Shown here: positions 9,401 through 15,565 of the stretch, in pieces
How positions within the stretch are numbered: position 1 is the first letter of the stretch
Layout: every line of letters begins with the position of its first letter
Notes under the pieces: model-generated
The model's database searches: none
Seen by the model: the letters and a program-made list of their open reading frames with translations, nothing else
What the model was told of the DNA's origin: nothing
Origin: Burkholderiales bacterium
GTDB lineage: Bacteria > Pseudomonadota > Gammaproteobacteria > Burkholderiales > SG8-39
Reading direction: 5' to 3'
NCBI GenBank assembly: GCA_014860445.1
Contig: JACZJT010000041.1
Coordinates: 35,241-99,240, forward strand
Length of the DNA: 64,000 nucleotides
Position numbers and translations under genes: made by a program

Positions 9401-9971
9401 ATTGGCCATCGCGGTACTCGCCGTCGGCGAACCGCAGTATTTCGACATTCTTCAGCACATCGACGCCGTCGGGCGAACCGTGGCGTATGTCGTGAACGGT
9501 CATCGCGCTGCGGTCGTCGTCATCGTCCCCGCTATGACCACCGTCCTTGCTCGGCGTGAGCGTGTAATCGAGGAAATTGCCGCTGTACACGGCAACGTCT
9601 AGGCCCTTGCCGCCATCGATCTTATCGTTGCCGGCGCCGCCGGTGATGGTGTCATTGCCCTCGCCGCCGTTGATCTTGTCGTTGCCGGCGCCGCCGATGA
9701 TCGTGTCATCGCCCTTGCCGCCTTCGATTTTGTCGTTGCCGGCGCCTCCGTCGATGGTGTCGTCGCCTTTGGCGCCGTCGATCTTGTCGTTGCCGCCCAG
9801 GCCGAAAATTGTGTCGCTACCGGGGGTTCCGGTCAGATGGTCATTTTTATCGGTTCCGACAGGAGCCGTCTTTGGAGCGTGATCGTCCCGGCCATGATCC
9901 CGATCGTCATCCCGATCGTCGTTCCGACCGTGATCTTTGTCTTCCCGGCTATCTGATTTTTTGGAACTCAT
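3441..9971 (-). CDS. Giant RTX surface/adhesin-like protein with Ig-like, VCBS and seven FG-GAP repeats
   Basis: About 2176 residues from the ATG at 9971; a GTG at 10055 would add 28 residues and cannot be excluded. Order: an Asp/His/Arg-rich stretch (residues 1-35); about eight RTX nonapeptides (GGAGNDKIDGG type, residues ~42-127) ending in a VDVLKNVEILRFADG motif; a long run of Ig-like repeats (~210-930, recurring FTATQTDLAGN); cadherin-like and VCBS repeats (~930-1350); seven FG-GAP repeats (GDVNGDGYADLVIGAPYA type, ~1510-1977); and a second RTX block (GTNGDDVMTGGGGADAF, ~2003-2043) with a C-terminal secretion-signal-like region. No Sec signal peptide. It is the obvious substrate of the adjacent type I exporter. 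Probably a calcium-stabilised adhesin or matrix protein; the ligand is unknown. Confidence 0.92.
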   Translation of the reverse strand: MSSKKSDSREDKDHGRNDDRDDDRDHGRDDHAPKTAPVGTDKNDHLTGTPGSDTIFGLGGNDKIDGAKGDDTIDGGAGNDKIEGGKGDDTIIGGAGNDKINGGEGNDTITGGAGNDKIDGGKGLDVAVYSGNFLDYTLTPSKDGGHSGDDDDDRSAMTVHDIRHGSPDGVDVLKNVEILRFADGEYRDGQFYPNKPSASVSAVSALSADTGASTSDFITSQATQTVTGTYSGTLQAGSLIQVSADGGANWTSASVSGSTWSAAGVTLVSGTGTLVTRIVDSAGHTLTTGASHSYVLDTTAAAPSLSLAFDDSGVSGTDAITNATAATLSGFAENGATVQLYDGANLLASVVADSNTGAWSYAALNLANGSHNFAAAQKDLAGNLSGSSSVSTMTVDTAVLAPSLNAVFTDSGVSSADKITNATSATLSGTAEKGAMVQVYDGVSFLGEVAANPASGAWSLDLTGLTAGVHSFTATQTDLAGNSSGASAAKTMTVDTSAAATLDAPIMVDGTINANEQTNVSMSGTSTDVEAGRPLTISVSDGSTTVTGTATVLAGGLWSATGLDLSGLHEGLLTVNVNGTDLAGNLAYADTTITKDSVAAITLSAPTATDGIVNALEQSVVTISGTTTGVEEGIWLTISVTNGTGSVTGTAMVGAGGDWSSNFDLTSLTDGSLTVSVSGNDHAGNTANASAALILDTVANAPSLSADFADTGSSGTDAITYATVADLSGNAENGATVSVYDGGALLATVIADASTGAWAYQATGLADGTHEFTATQTDLAGNTSAVSAASAMTVDTVISTPEITVLFDDAGDNPEVDWGPVASGGTTDDTTPTLFGGIVDEGSTVTVYDGSTLLGEATVVSGQGPGGPGGPGPGSDPGSDPGSDPTWSWIFTSPELAEGHHDFTAISTDLAGNSRTSSIFSVDISTIVENVAPALTDTPATLDDGTEDQLYTVSSEDLLTGFTDGNSGDVLSVTGLSANHGTVTNNGDGTYTIAPTPDYNGPVTLSYQVTDGHAGYSLLTTLGFNLTPAPDAAVIGAPTVAGVTEDVGVVSGNLVAAGIIPISDADGAAQEFFAPMTNVAGTLGTLTLLANGSYTYTVDNNAVQLLGASAAEVDTFTVSSVDGTTQNVSFTVYGTNDAAVIGDPTQATVTEDVTVDIDGNLIANGTISVSDVDQGFEASLYNATGVAGNLGTLVLTNPFGGYSYSVANSDVQFLGAGETATDTFTVTSADGTTKTVNFTIQGANDAPTLTTSLLPEYFVDTVAKDGFNPLSGTLTANDADINATHTYSITSGVADTSLAGYNVSTSSAYGTLYLNGTSGNYKFEPNNTAINSLPFGSNPSVGFEFTVSDGISVSPSQTLTINLTGANDASVIAGLTGPPDYSIGGDPVRVAPVLTLNDADSGVANIDSATIAISAGFQPGDTLDYTPQGGITGAYDSNTGVLSLTGSGTLADYTAVLQSVSFSADAVGGRTFSFTVSDNGVDSITVDTSSKALDNLGTTGFRLPGEQDFDFSGFWVSSAGDVNGDGYADVVIGAPFADPNGLSSSGTSYVVFGHGGDFQDLPLSSVDVTAGNGFRINGEDNALAGFSVSNAGDVNGDGIGDLIIGSSRASPGGVYSAGASYVVFGKDAGFAADIELSNLQNSDGFKISGVGIYDRAGYSVSAAGDVNGDGFDDVIVGAINASATGGDHYWNYGPGAAYVIFGKAGGSFADIDLANLALADGFRLDGAADGDRTGCQVSAAGDINGDGYADLVIGASLASANGKAYSGEIYVVFGKGAGFTDMALSTLSGSDGFHIFGAAAYDYAGYSVSNAGDLNGDGFGDLIIGTPYATTVNGQSGAAYVVFGSATGTAHDVDLANLGSDGFRIMGVADGDFAGYSVSAAGDVNGDGYGDLIIGAPYAKPDGQPSGESYVLFGKDSASTFGEIDLAHLDPNDGFRVSAVGNGDASGYSVSAAGDVNGDGFDDMIVGAAYASPPGTNQAGESYVIFGSKFITGADTFVGSGTGTPGAEVFIGTNGDDVMTGGGGADAFSAGAGNDTMHLGALDSPDSSFVKINGGSGTDTLVLDGSGMVLDLNTAGIGSRVQGIEQIDLTGSGDNELILNIRDVLNISDTTNRLFVKGDAGDQVTSTGQLWAIDTSAATVTDSGGHVFDSYTLHGDAYSQGMANLLIEQGVTVLIS
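7318..7353. repeat. Three tandem identical 12-bp units inside the RTX gene
   Basis: Three perfect copies of GGGTCCGAGCCT lie head to tail and encode a repeated Gly-Ser-Asp-Pro linker, next to a Gly/Pro-rich stretch (GGPGGPGPG) on the N-terminal side. The unit is in frame, so copy-number change would alter linker length without frameshift. Confidence 0.8.
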
Positions 9972-10332
9972 ATGCTTGTCCGATAGTGCATTTGTAACAG
10001 CTGAAGCGAAAGTCGTGCCAACCGGCGTAGACTCAGGATAAATCCCCCTCGCCACACCCTTGCTTAGAGTCTACGCAATCCTCTGCTTGTAGCCAGCATT
10101 TTCTAGATAAAACATGATGTTCTGGGCGCAAAAAACGCTAAAAAGTGCTGCATTTAACAAAGTTTTTGCATTGCGCCAGATGAGAATCATATGCTGCTCG
10201 ATCCGAGGTCCCTGAACAGGGGCAGCACATCGCTCGCGAACCGCGCTCGTCGGCCATGAGATCGTCGGATGATGGGACAGTACTGTCGGGTATCCGACAG
10301 TCCGAAGTCCAGCAGCCGGCCGGGCGTGTTGC
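9972..10332. other. 361-bp intergenic region upstream of the RTX gene
   Basis: This stretch is AT-richer than its surroundings and presumably holds the promoter of the giant RTX gene. I could not pick a convincing -35/-10 pair. The only clear structure is the perfect inverted repeat at 10282-10301. An in-frame GTG at 10055 could move the RTX start upstream into this region. Confidence 0.5.
10282..10301. repeat. Perfect 8-bp inverted repeat between cysC and the RTX gene
   Basis: ACTGTCGG-GTAT-CCGACAGT forms an 8-bp stem with a 4-base loop, 32-51 bases past the cysC stop and about 310 bases before the RTX start, both on the minus strand. No T-run follows on the minus strand, so it could equally be a weak terminator of the lasso operon or an operator for the RTX gene. 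Confidence 0.5.
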
Positions 10333-10893
10333 CTAGCCGGGCAGTTTCAGGAAGCCGACAATCTGCTCTGCTGCGTCCTCTGCGGAGGTCAGCGTCGTAT
10401 CGATGCGGATTTCCGGTGCTTGCGGGGGTTCGTAGGGGGAGTCGATGCCGGTGAAATCCTTGAGTTGACCGGCCCGGGCCTTTTTGTACAAGCCCTTCGG
10501 ATCGCGCGCCTCGGCGACCGCTATCGGCGTGTCGATGAATATTTCCACGAACTCACCCGGCCCTACCAGTCCGCGCGCCATCGTGCGTTCGCGGCGAAAC
10601 GGCGAAATGAATGCGACCAGCGCAATCAAACCGGCGTCGGCCATCAGTGCGGCGACCTCGGCAATCCGGCGTATGTTTTCCACGCGGTCGGTATCGGAGT
10701 AGCCGAGATCCCGGTTCAGGCCGAGCCGGATATTGTCGCCGTCGAGGAGGTAGGTGTGTTTGCCGAGAGCGTGCAGGCGCGCGTCGACGAGGTTGGCGAC
10801 GGTCGATTTGCCGGCACCGGACAGACCGGTGAACCACAGGATCTTCGGTTCCTGGCGCTTGAGCGCGGCGCGGGCTTTGCGGTCGATGTCCAT
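10333..10893 (-). CDS. cysC: Adenylylsulfate (APS) kinase
   Basis: 186 residues, normal for CysC. It phosphorylates APS with ATP to give PAPS, the universal sulfuryl donor. The Walker A loop is GLSGAGKST (about residues 22-30). It is followed by DGDNIR, the [18 protein letters not shown] segment, [18 protein letters not shown] and FTGIDSPYE, so all canonical APS-kinase motifs are present and the enzyme should be active. It is the last gene of the lasso-peptide operon, 10 bp after the small RRE gene. No sulfate-reduction gene and no sulfotransferase lies nearby. A cluster role (supply of PAPS for sulfation) is inferred from position only. Confidence 0.92.
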   Translation of the reverse strand: MDIDRKARAALKRQEPKILWFTGLSGAGKSTVANLVDARLHALGKHTYLLDGDNIRLGLNRDLGYSDTDRVENIRRIAEVAALMADAGLIALVAFISPFRRERTMARGLVGPGEFVEIFIDTPIAVAEARDPKGLYKKARAGQLKDFTGIDSPYEPPQAPEIRIDTTLTSAEDAAEQIVGFLKLPG

Positions 10894-10903
10894 GCGCCGC
10901 CCT

Positions 10904-11176
10904 TCAGGCCGGTTTGTCGATTTCGATGAGCAGCTTCTTTTCCAGTAGTTGCTGCACCAATCTGTCGAGGTCCAATCTGAACCGGTGCTCTTTCACCTCA
11001 AACTCCTGCAACAGCAGCGGGATGATGGTTTCGGTCGACTGATGCTCGGCGAGCAGATGCCAGACGCGCGTTCCGACTGCATTGAGGCCGAAATAGGTGT
11101 TCGTGTTCATGTCCAGCAATATCGCTTCACCTGCGAGATCGCGTAGTACCACTTCCTCTGAAACGGCCAGTCGCAT
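10904..11176 (-). CDS. PqqD-like RiPP recognition element (second RRE of the lasso cluster)
   Basis: A 90-residue PqqD-family protein: a short beta-strand region ([23 protein letters not shown]) followed by helices ([24 protein letters not shown] and [15 protein letters not shown]). RREs bind RiPP leader peptides and deliver them to modifying enzymes. The cluster already has a B1-type RRE at 16000-16308, so this one may present the precursor to the kinase or methyltransferase just upstream. It starts 9 bp after the kinase stop and ends 10 bp before cysC. Family assignment is strong; the partner is inferred. Confidence 0.85.
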   Translation of the reverse strand: MRLAVSEEVVLRDLAGEAILLDMNTNTYFGLNAVGTRVWHLLAEHQSTETIIPLLLQEFEVKEHRFRLDLDRLVQQLLEKKLLIEIDKPA

Positions 11177-11185
11177 AGTCGGGTC

Positions 11186-12151
11186 TCAGTCTTGTCCAAG
11201 GTCCTGCAGGATCAACGCGCGTACTTCCGGGAGCAAGCCCAGGTCGTCGGGCAGGTGCAGGCGCCTGACCGGTACTTCCCTCGCAACGCGCTCCAGCACG
11301 CGCATCTGCCTCAGGATCATGGTTTGATCGGTCAGGTCGAGGCGAAAAGTATAGGAGATCAATTCCACCAGCGCGTCCCTGATCGAAAGCGGTTCTATCT
11401 TGGGTTGCACGGCGGACCCGCCTGCTTCACGCCTGAACAGGGAGTAGATGCGGCGCAGCGGAAGACAGTCGCTGTTCGCGGAGTCGGAGGCGTGCGTGGA
11501 AATGCGGCGTTTGTCGTTGTAGTGCGATACCGGCAGCGTCGATCGCCGGTTCCCGAAAAATTCCCCGCGGCTGTCATCCCAAAGGCGCAGTCCGGGGTAG
11601 GCGGGCTGAACCAGGATCGAATCGGGATCGTCCTTCAGCACCAGGCAGTCGTCGCAAAGTATCGGATGGCCGATCACATGAAAAGCCGAGGCCAGGGTGG
11701 ATTTCCCCTGGCCGGACATGCCGATGAACGCACAGGCGCCGTGTGCGCTTGCAATTGCGGATGCGTGCAGCGCCTCCGCGCCGCGCAGATTCAGCAAGGG
11801 CGGGATGACCTGATCGAGAAACAGGTGCCTGATGGTCTCGGGCGGCGTCCCGGGTGGTGCGACACAACTGACGCGCCTGCCGGAGGGGTCGACCAGGAAG
11901 TCGGCGATGTTCGTAAAGCGCAGGCGGTATCCGTGCGGGGTTCTGGTGCAGGTCATCCAGGGTGTGCCATCGGGTTCTTCGGTAATCATGACGACCTGAC
12001 CGCTATCGTGAAGCGAAATGTCGCCCCCGATCTCGAACTCCATGTCGGGGCAATTCGCTTCCTTGTCCTTGGGCAGCGCGCGCAATTCCGGAAACGGAAT
12101 ACTGCTGCTGATCTGCATTCCGCACACGCGATAGCGCTGGTGTTGGCGCAT
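11186..12151 (-). CDS. HPr-kinase-like (HprK-related) serine/threonine kinase of the lasso cluster
   Basis: 321 residues with a P-loop GMSGQGKST at about residues 144-152 and the HprK-type acidic motif PILCDDCLVL ~20 residues further on. The N-terminal ~110 residues are poorly conserved; residues ~115-320 form the kinase. Related kinases in lasso clusters (paeninodin type) phosphorylate the precursor, usually on a C-terminal Ser. The core predicted here has no Ser and ends KCL, so the target would be a Thr or something other than the peptide. The gene lies 8 bp after the methyltransferase and 9 bp before the second RRE, so all are probably on one transcript. Confidence 0.82.
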   Translation of the reverse strand: MRQHQRYRVCGMQISSSIPFPELRALPKDKEANCPDMEFEIGGDISLHDSGQVVMITEEPDGTPWMTCTRTPHGYRLRFTNIADFLVDPSGRRVSCVAPPGTPPETIRHLFLDQVIPPLLNLRGAEALHASAIASAHGACAFIGMSGQGKSTLASAFHVIGHPILCDDCLVLKDDPDSILVQPAYPGLRLWDDSRGEFFGNRRSTLPVSHYNDKRRISTHASDSANSDCLPLRRIYSLFRREAGGSAVQPKIEPLSIRDALVELISYTFRLDLTDQTMILRQMRVLERVAREVPVRRLHLPDDLGLLPEVRALILQDLGQD

Positions 12152-12159
12152 CGCGACGT

Positions 12160-13314
12160 CTACTCACCGTAGCGGGTGATGACCTCTGCGGCAAAAACCG
12201 CAGCTTCGGTCCGCGTCGGGAACAGGTCCGGATGTTCAAGCAGTACGCCGTCCTCGATCTGCCTGAGCGTGCGTTTGCCGTCGCACAGTTCCAGAACGGT
12301 CTGCCTCGCTTTGCCCCAGATGGACATCACGGGTATGGAATCCGGGTTGGTATGCACCAGGTCTTCCCGGCTGATCAGCATGCCCTTGAGGGTGGAATGG
12401 GTGAAGCGGGCGACCGGGTTCGTGCCCTGTTCTGCACCCTTGGACGAGTAGACTTCGACTTTCCAGGTGACGATCGTGTCCTGTGGAAGTATCGAAAATG
12501 ACAGCTGCACGCTGTCGCCGCTCGCAACTGCGACCGGCCGGGCAATCGGGAAAAACACGTTGCGGCGTTTGATCCGTCGCTTGGCCAGGGGCGAATTGGT
12601 CATTTCCACGTTCGCCGACAATTGTGCGGAAAACCAGCCGCCTATTCCGTGCAGCGTTCCGGCGCGGCTAATCTGGATGGTCTTGGAAAATGCGATCGGC
12701 GTTGCGCCGTGTGCGAGTGCATCGAGCGAGACTGCGTTCACCGGATCGCCGAGCAGTTGTTTCGCCTGAAGTTGAACCGGGTAGCCGGTATTTTCGGCAA
12801 TCTTACGTGCGGGTTCGAAGCCGAATCCGGCCGGGCGATGGCTCCAGAAGTCGACTCTCTTCCATTGCGCGCTATGCTCGACCGGCGCCACCCACAGATC
12901 GATGCGCGCGGGTATCGATATGCCCGAGGGTTTCAGGAAGCGGCGCTTTGCGTCGGCAAAAAATTCGAGCACACCTGCTTCGAAGCCGAAGCGCCCGATT
13001 TGATCGGCAACGACCACGTCCACCAGTTCGGGCAGGACCGTCCGCGTGGACATGCCCTTGATGACGGTGATGCGGTCCTCGAAGCGGTTGGCAAGCGCGA
13101 TATCCCGTGCCAGTTGCGCCATGCCGCCGCCGTCGATTGAATAGACGTGCTTTGCGCCCGCCTGGCAGGCCAGCAAGCCGAGGATGCCCGTGCCGGAACC
13201 GAGGTCCAGAACGACGTCGCCCGGTTTTACGGTTTCATTGATCGCCTGGCGAAATGCCGAGACGCGCACGCGGTCTTCGAGGTATTGGCGGTGCTCATCT
13301 ACGACCAGGGACAA
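12160..13314 (-). CDS. PRMT-like SAM-dependent methyltransferase with C-terminal PqqD-like domain
   Basis: 384 residues. It begins at a TTG (13312-13314) chosen because AAGGAG lies 6 bases upstream and no better start is in frame. Residues ~30-150 are a class I methyltransferase fold with VVLDLGSGTGILGLLA as SAM-binding loop and SIDGGG after the second strand. Residues ~150-300 resemble the beta-barrel of protein arginine methyltransferases. The double-Glu loop is only half kept (ADQIGRFGFEAGVLEFF). The last ~70 residues (ILELCDGKRTLRQIEDGV type pattern) look like PqqD. It follows the precursor gene by 39 bp. The fused RRE-like tail suggests it acts on the leader-bearing precursor; the methylated atom is unknown, with Arg5 of the core or the C-terminus as candidates. 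Confidence 0.82.
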   Translation of the reverse strand: MSLVVDEHRQYLEDRVRVSAFRQAINETVKPGDVVLDLGSGTGILGLLACQAGAKHVYSIDGGGMAQLARDIALANRFEDRITVIKGMSTRTVLPELVDVVVADQIGRFGFEAGVLEFFADAKRRFLKPSGISIPARIDLWVAPVEHSAQWKRVDFWSHRPAGFGFEPARKIAENTGYPVQLQAKQLLGDPVNAVSLDALAHGATPIAFSKTIQISRAGTLHGIGGWFSAQLSANVEMTNSPLAKRRIKRRNVFFPIARPVAVASGDSVQLSFSILPQDTIVTWKVEVYSSKGAEQGTNPVARFTHSTLKGMLISREDLVHTNPDSIPVMSIWGKARQTVLELCDGKRTLRQIEDGVLLEHPDLFPTRTEAAVFAAEVITRYGE

Positions 13315-13353
13315 GCCGCTCTCCTTTGCGATGAAGCGTGCATGCCCGGTGGT

Positions 13354-13554
13354 TCACAAACACTTTCCCATCTGTTGGAACGTATTGACGCCGCCGTCGT
13401 TATTTCGCGTGAAGGTTCCCTGCGTGAGTTTTGCGATGTTGCCGTATTCGACGAGCACCGGAGCAATATAAGGCTTCTTGGAGGCAGCTTTTGTTTCGGC
13501 CTGCGCCTGACTGTCGGAATCCGGAATCATCTTGTCGCCTTGGTGCTGTTTCAT
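13354..13554 (-). CDS. Lasso peptide precursor
   Basis: 66 residues, ATG at 13552-13554 with AAGGAG 7 bases upstream. Residues 29-44 carry the lasso leader signature: Tyr29, Pro32, Leu34 and Gly38, then LT with Thr44 at position -2. Cleavage after Gln45 gives a 21-residue core beginning GTFTRNNDGG and ending QQMGKCL. Gly1 and Asp8 fit an 8-membered Gly-Asp macrolactam ring. The tail holds a penultimate Cys (Cys20) and no Ser. The gene lies between the cyclase (75 bp upstream) and the methyltransferase (39 bp downstream). A TATAAC box at 13601-13606 may give the precursor its own weak promoter. No second precursor was found nearby. The molecule itself is predicted, not shown. Confidence 0.88.
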   Translation of the reverse strand: MKQHQGDKMIPDSDSQAQAETKAASKKPYIAPVLVEYGNIAKLTQGTFTRNNDGGVNTFQQMGKCL

Positions 13555-13629
13555 GGTCTTCTCCTTGCGGCCCGAACCTGCCTCATCCTCGAGCGCGGCG
13601 GTTATACGTGTCGACCTTTAGCGCGATCA

Positions 13630-15534
13630 TCACGCCCGATCTAGCAAAAACATTTTATACCAAAGATCGATGCCATATACCCTCCAGGGCTGGTGGGTGT
13701 AGTCCGAATATTCTTCGTTACCCTGGGCGTAGAGTTCCAGCATGCGCCGATAGGTCGCACGGACCTGGCCGGGGACCAACCAGTCTTTCGAGTAAATGCC
13801 TAGCGAGTCGAGCAAGGATACTCCGCCTTGCGCGAGGAAGGCCCTGGCCCAGGCATGGGAAAACTCCGCCTTGCTCAAGCGCTGGACGACACTTTCGGGC
13901 AACAATGCGCGCATGGTCTGGCGAAGCAGGTATTTGAGCTGATCCTTGCGCCAAAGCTGCTCTTGAGGCAGCGCAAGGCAAAATTCGATGATGCGCCGGT
14001 CATGGAAGGGGTGGCGCGCTTCGAAATTGGATTCTGCCGCCGATCGGTCGTCATATTCCAAAGAGTGAACCAGGTAACCGCTGTTTAGCCAGCGGTACTG
14101 ATCGCGCTGCGTGTTGCCGGAAAATTGGTGCAAATCGGGTTTGCGCTGCAGCCGCTCGCGCAAATGTATTCGGCGTGCAAATTGCGGGTTGATCCAGTTC
14201 GGGACCCCTTTGCGCCTGAGCGCCCAGCGAACCAGCAGAAGCGCCTTGGGCGAAAGCAGGTGGAGATAGTCGCTTCTCAGCTCAAAGAGCAAGGTGGCGA
14301 TGGTATCCCCGTTCCCTGGTGGTTGCGCGTCGCGGCGAGCGTGGCGGAATAATTGCAGTATTTTGAAGCGATGCAAAAGCTCGGCGTATCCAATATCGCT
14401 GCCGCTCAGCCAATCGTCGCCCCCGGCACCGGTGAGCATGACGCGAATATTTCGCTCACGTGCCAGGTATCGGATGGCATTCCACATATAGCTGCCGGGA
14501 TAGGCGGGAAAATCCCGATGTTGCCGCACATACGCCTCGTGGCAGGATGCGTCCGGCTCATAGGAACGCAGGTAGTTGACCTTGACGCCCGACTTGCGGA
14601 CCACGTCCTCGATGTAGCCGCTTTCGTCGCAGGCCAATCCGGGAAATACCAGCGAATAGGCTTCTATATCCCTGTTCGCAATTTTGCCTTCGTGCTGCAG
14701 CGACATGATCAGGCTCACCACGGAGGAGGAGTCCAGCCCGCCGCTCAAGTCCGAGCCGACGCCGCCCTGGCTGCGCAAGCGGCAGCACACGGCCTCGGTG
14801 AAGATTTCCAGGAAATGCTCGGCATACTCCGCGTCGTTGCGATAGCGGATCGCGCGAGCTGGATCGGCGTCCCAGTAGCGCCTTGTTTGCAGTTTTCCAT
14901 CCTGCACGCGCAGGCAGTGCGCGGGCGGCAGGCGCAGAATGCCTTGATATAAAGTCTCCTCGCGGCTGGTAATCGAGTCGGCCAGGTATTCGCCTATCAT
15001 GCCTTCGTTCGGCTCGCACGGAATGTCGGCGCCTTTGAAGAGTTGCTGCAGTTCCGATCCAAAAATGAAACTGCGCTGGTCGGCGTAGTAATAGAACGGC
15101 CTGACGCCCAACACGTCGCGGGCGCAGAAAAGTGTGCGCTTGCGACCATCCCAGACCGCGAAGGCGAAGTCGCCCAGGATGCGTTGCGGACAGTCTTCAC
15201 CCCAGCATTGGTAGGCGCGCAGGACGAGTTCGGCATCGGTATCGGCTATTAGCGCCAATCCTTTGCTTCGTAGCGCGGCGCGCAATTCGTCGCGATTGTC
15301 CACGCGCCCTGCAAAGCTCAGGCAAAGCGCGCACGATACGTCGGATAGCGGCTGCACTTCGCGTAACGATTCGGCCGTGGTGTGGAGCATCGCATGGCCC
15401 AGGCCGGTCGCGCCGTCGATCCAGCAGCCCAGGCCGTCCGGGCCGCGATACGCGATCGCGTCGGTCATGCGCTGCAGGCGCGCGCGATCCACCGGGCGGC
15501 CATCGAGATTGCAGATGCCGGCAATTGCACTCAT
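13630..15534 (-). CDS. Lasso peptide cyclase (asparagine synthetase-like, C protein)
   Basis: 634 residues with the two-domain plan of asparagine synthetase B. Residues 1-~200 are a class II glutamine-amidotransferase-like domain and ~230-630 the ATP-pyrophosphatase domain with the P-loop SGGLDSSSV. The N-terminus reads MSAIAGICN instead of MCGI, so the catalytic Cys2 needed to release ammonia from glutamine is missing. That fits a lasso cyclase, which adenylates an Asp side chain and joins it to the N-terminal amine. It lies 31 bp after the B2 peptidase gene and just upstream of the precursor, which settles the choice over a plain asparagine synthetase. Confidence 0.92.
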   Translation of the reverse strand: MSAIAGICNLDGRPVDRARLQRMTDAIAYRGPDGLGCWIDGATGLGHAMLHTTAESLREVQPLSDVSCALCLSFAGRVDNRDELRAALRSKGLALIADTDAELVLRAYQCWGEDCPQRILGDFAFAVWDGRKRTLFCARDVLGVRPFYYYADQRSFIFGSELQQLFKGADIPCEPNEGMIGEYLADSITSREETLYQGILRLPPAHCLRVQDGKLQTRRYWDADPARAIRYRNDAEYAEHFLEIFTEAVCCRLRSQGGVGSDLSGGLDSSSVVSLIMSLQHEGKIANRDIEAYSLVFPGLACDESGYIEDVVRKSGVKVNYLRSYEPDASCHEAYVRQHRDFPAYPGSYMWNAIRYLARERNIRVMLTGAGGDDWLSGSDIGYAELLHRFKILQLFRHARRDAQPPGNGDTIATLLFELRSDYLHLLSPKALLLVRWALRRKGVPNWINPQFARRIHLRERLQRKPDLHQFSGNTQRDQYRWLNSGYLVHSLEYDDRSAAESNFEARHPFHDRRIIEFCLALPQEQLWRKDQLKYLLRQTMRALLPESVVQRLSKAEFSHAWARAFLAQGGVSLLDSLGIYSKDWLVPGQVRATYRRMLELYAQGNEEYSDYTHQPWRVYGIDLWYKMFLLDRA

Positions 15535-15565
15535 CGGAGCTTGGCAGGGAAACCCACCGCGGCGC

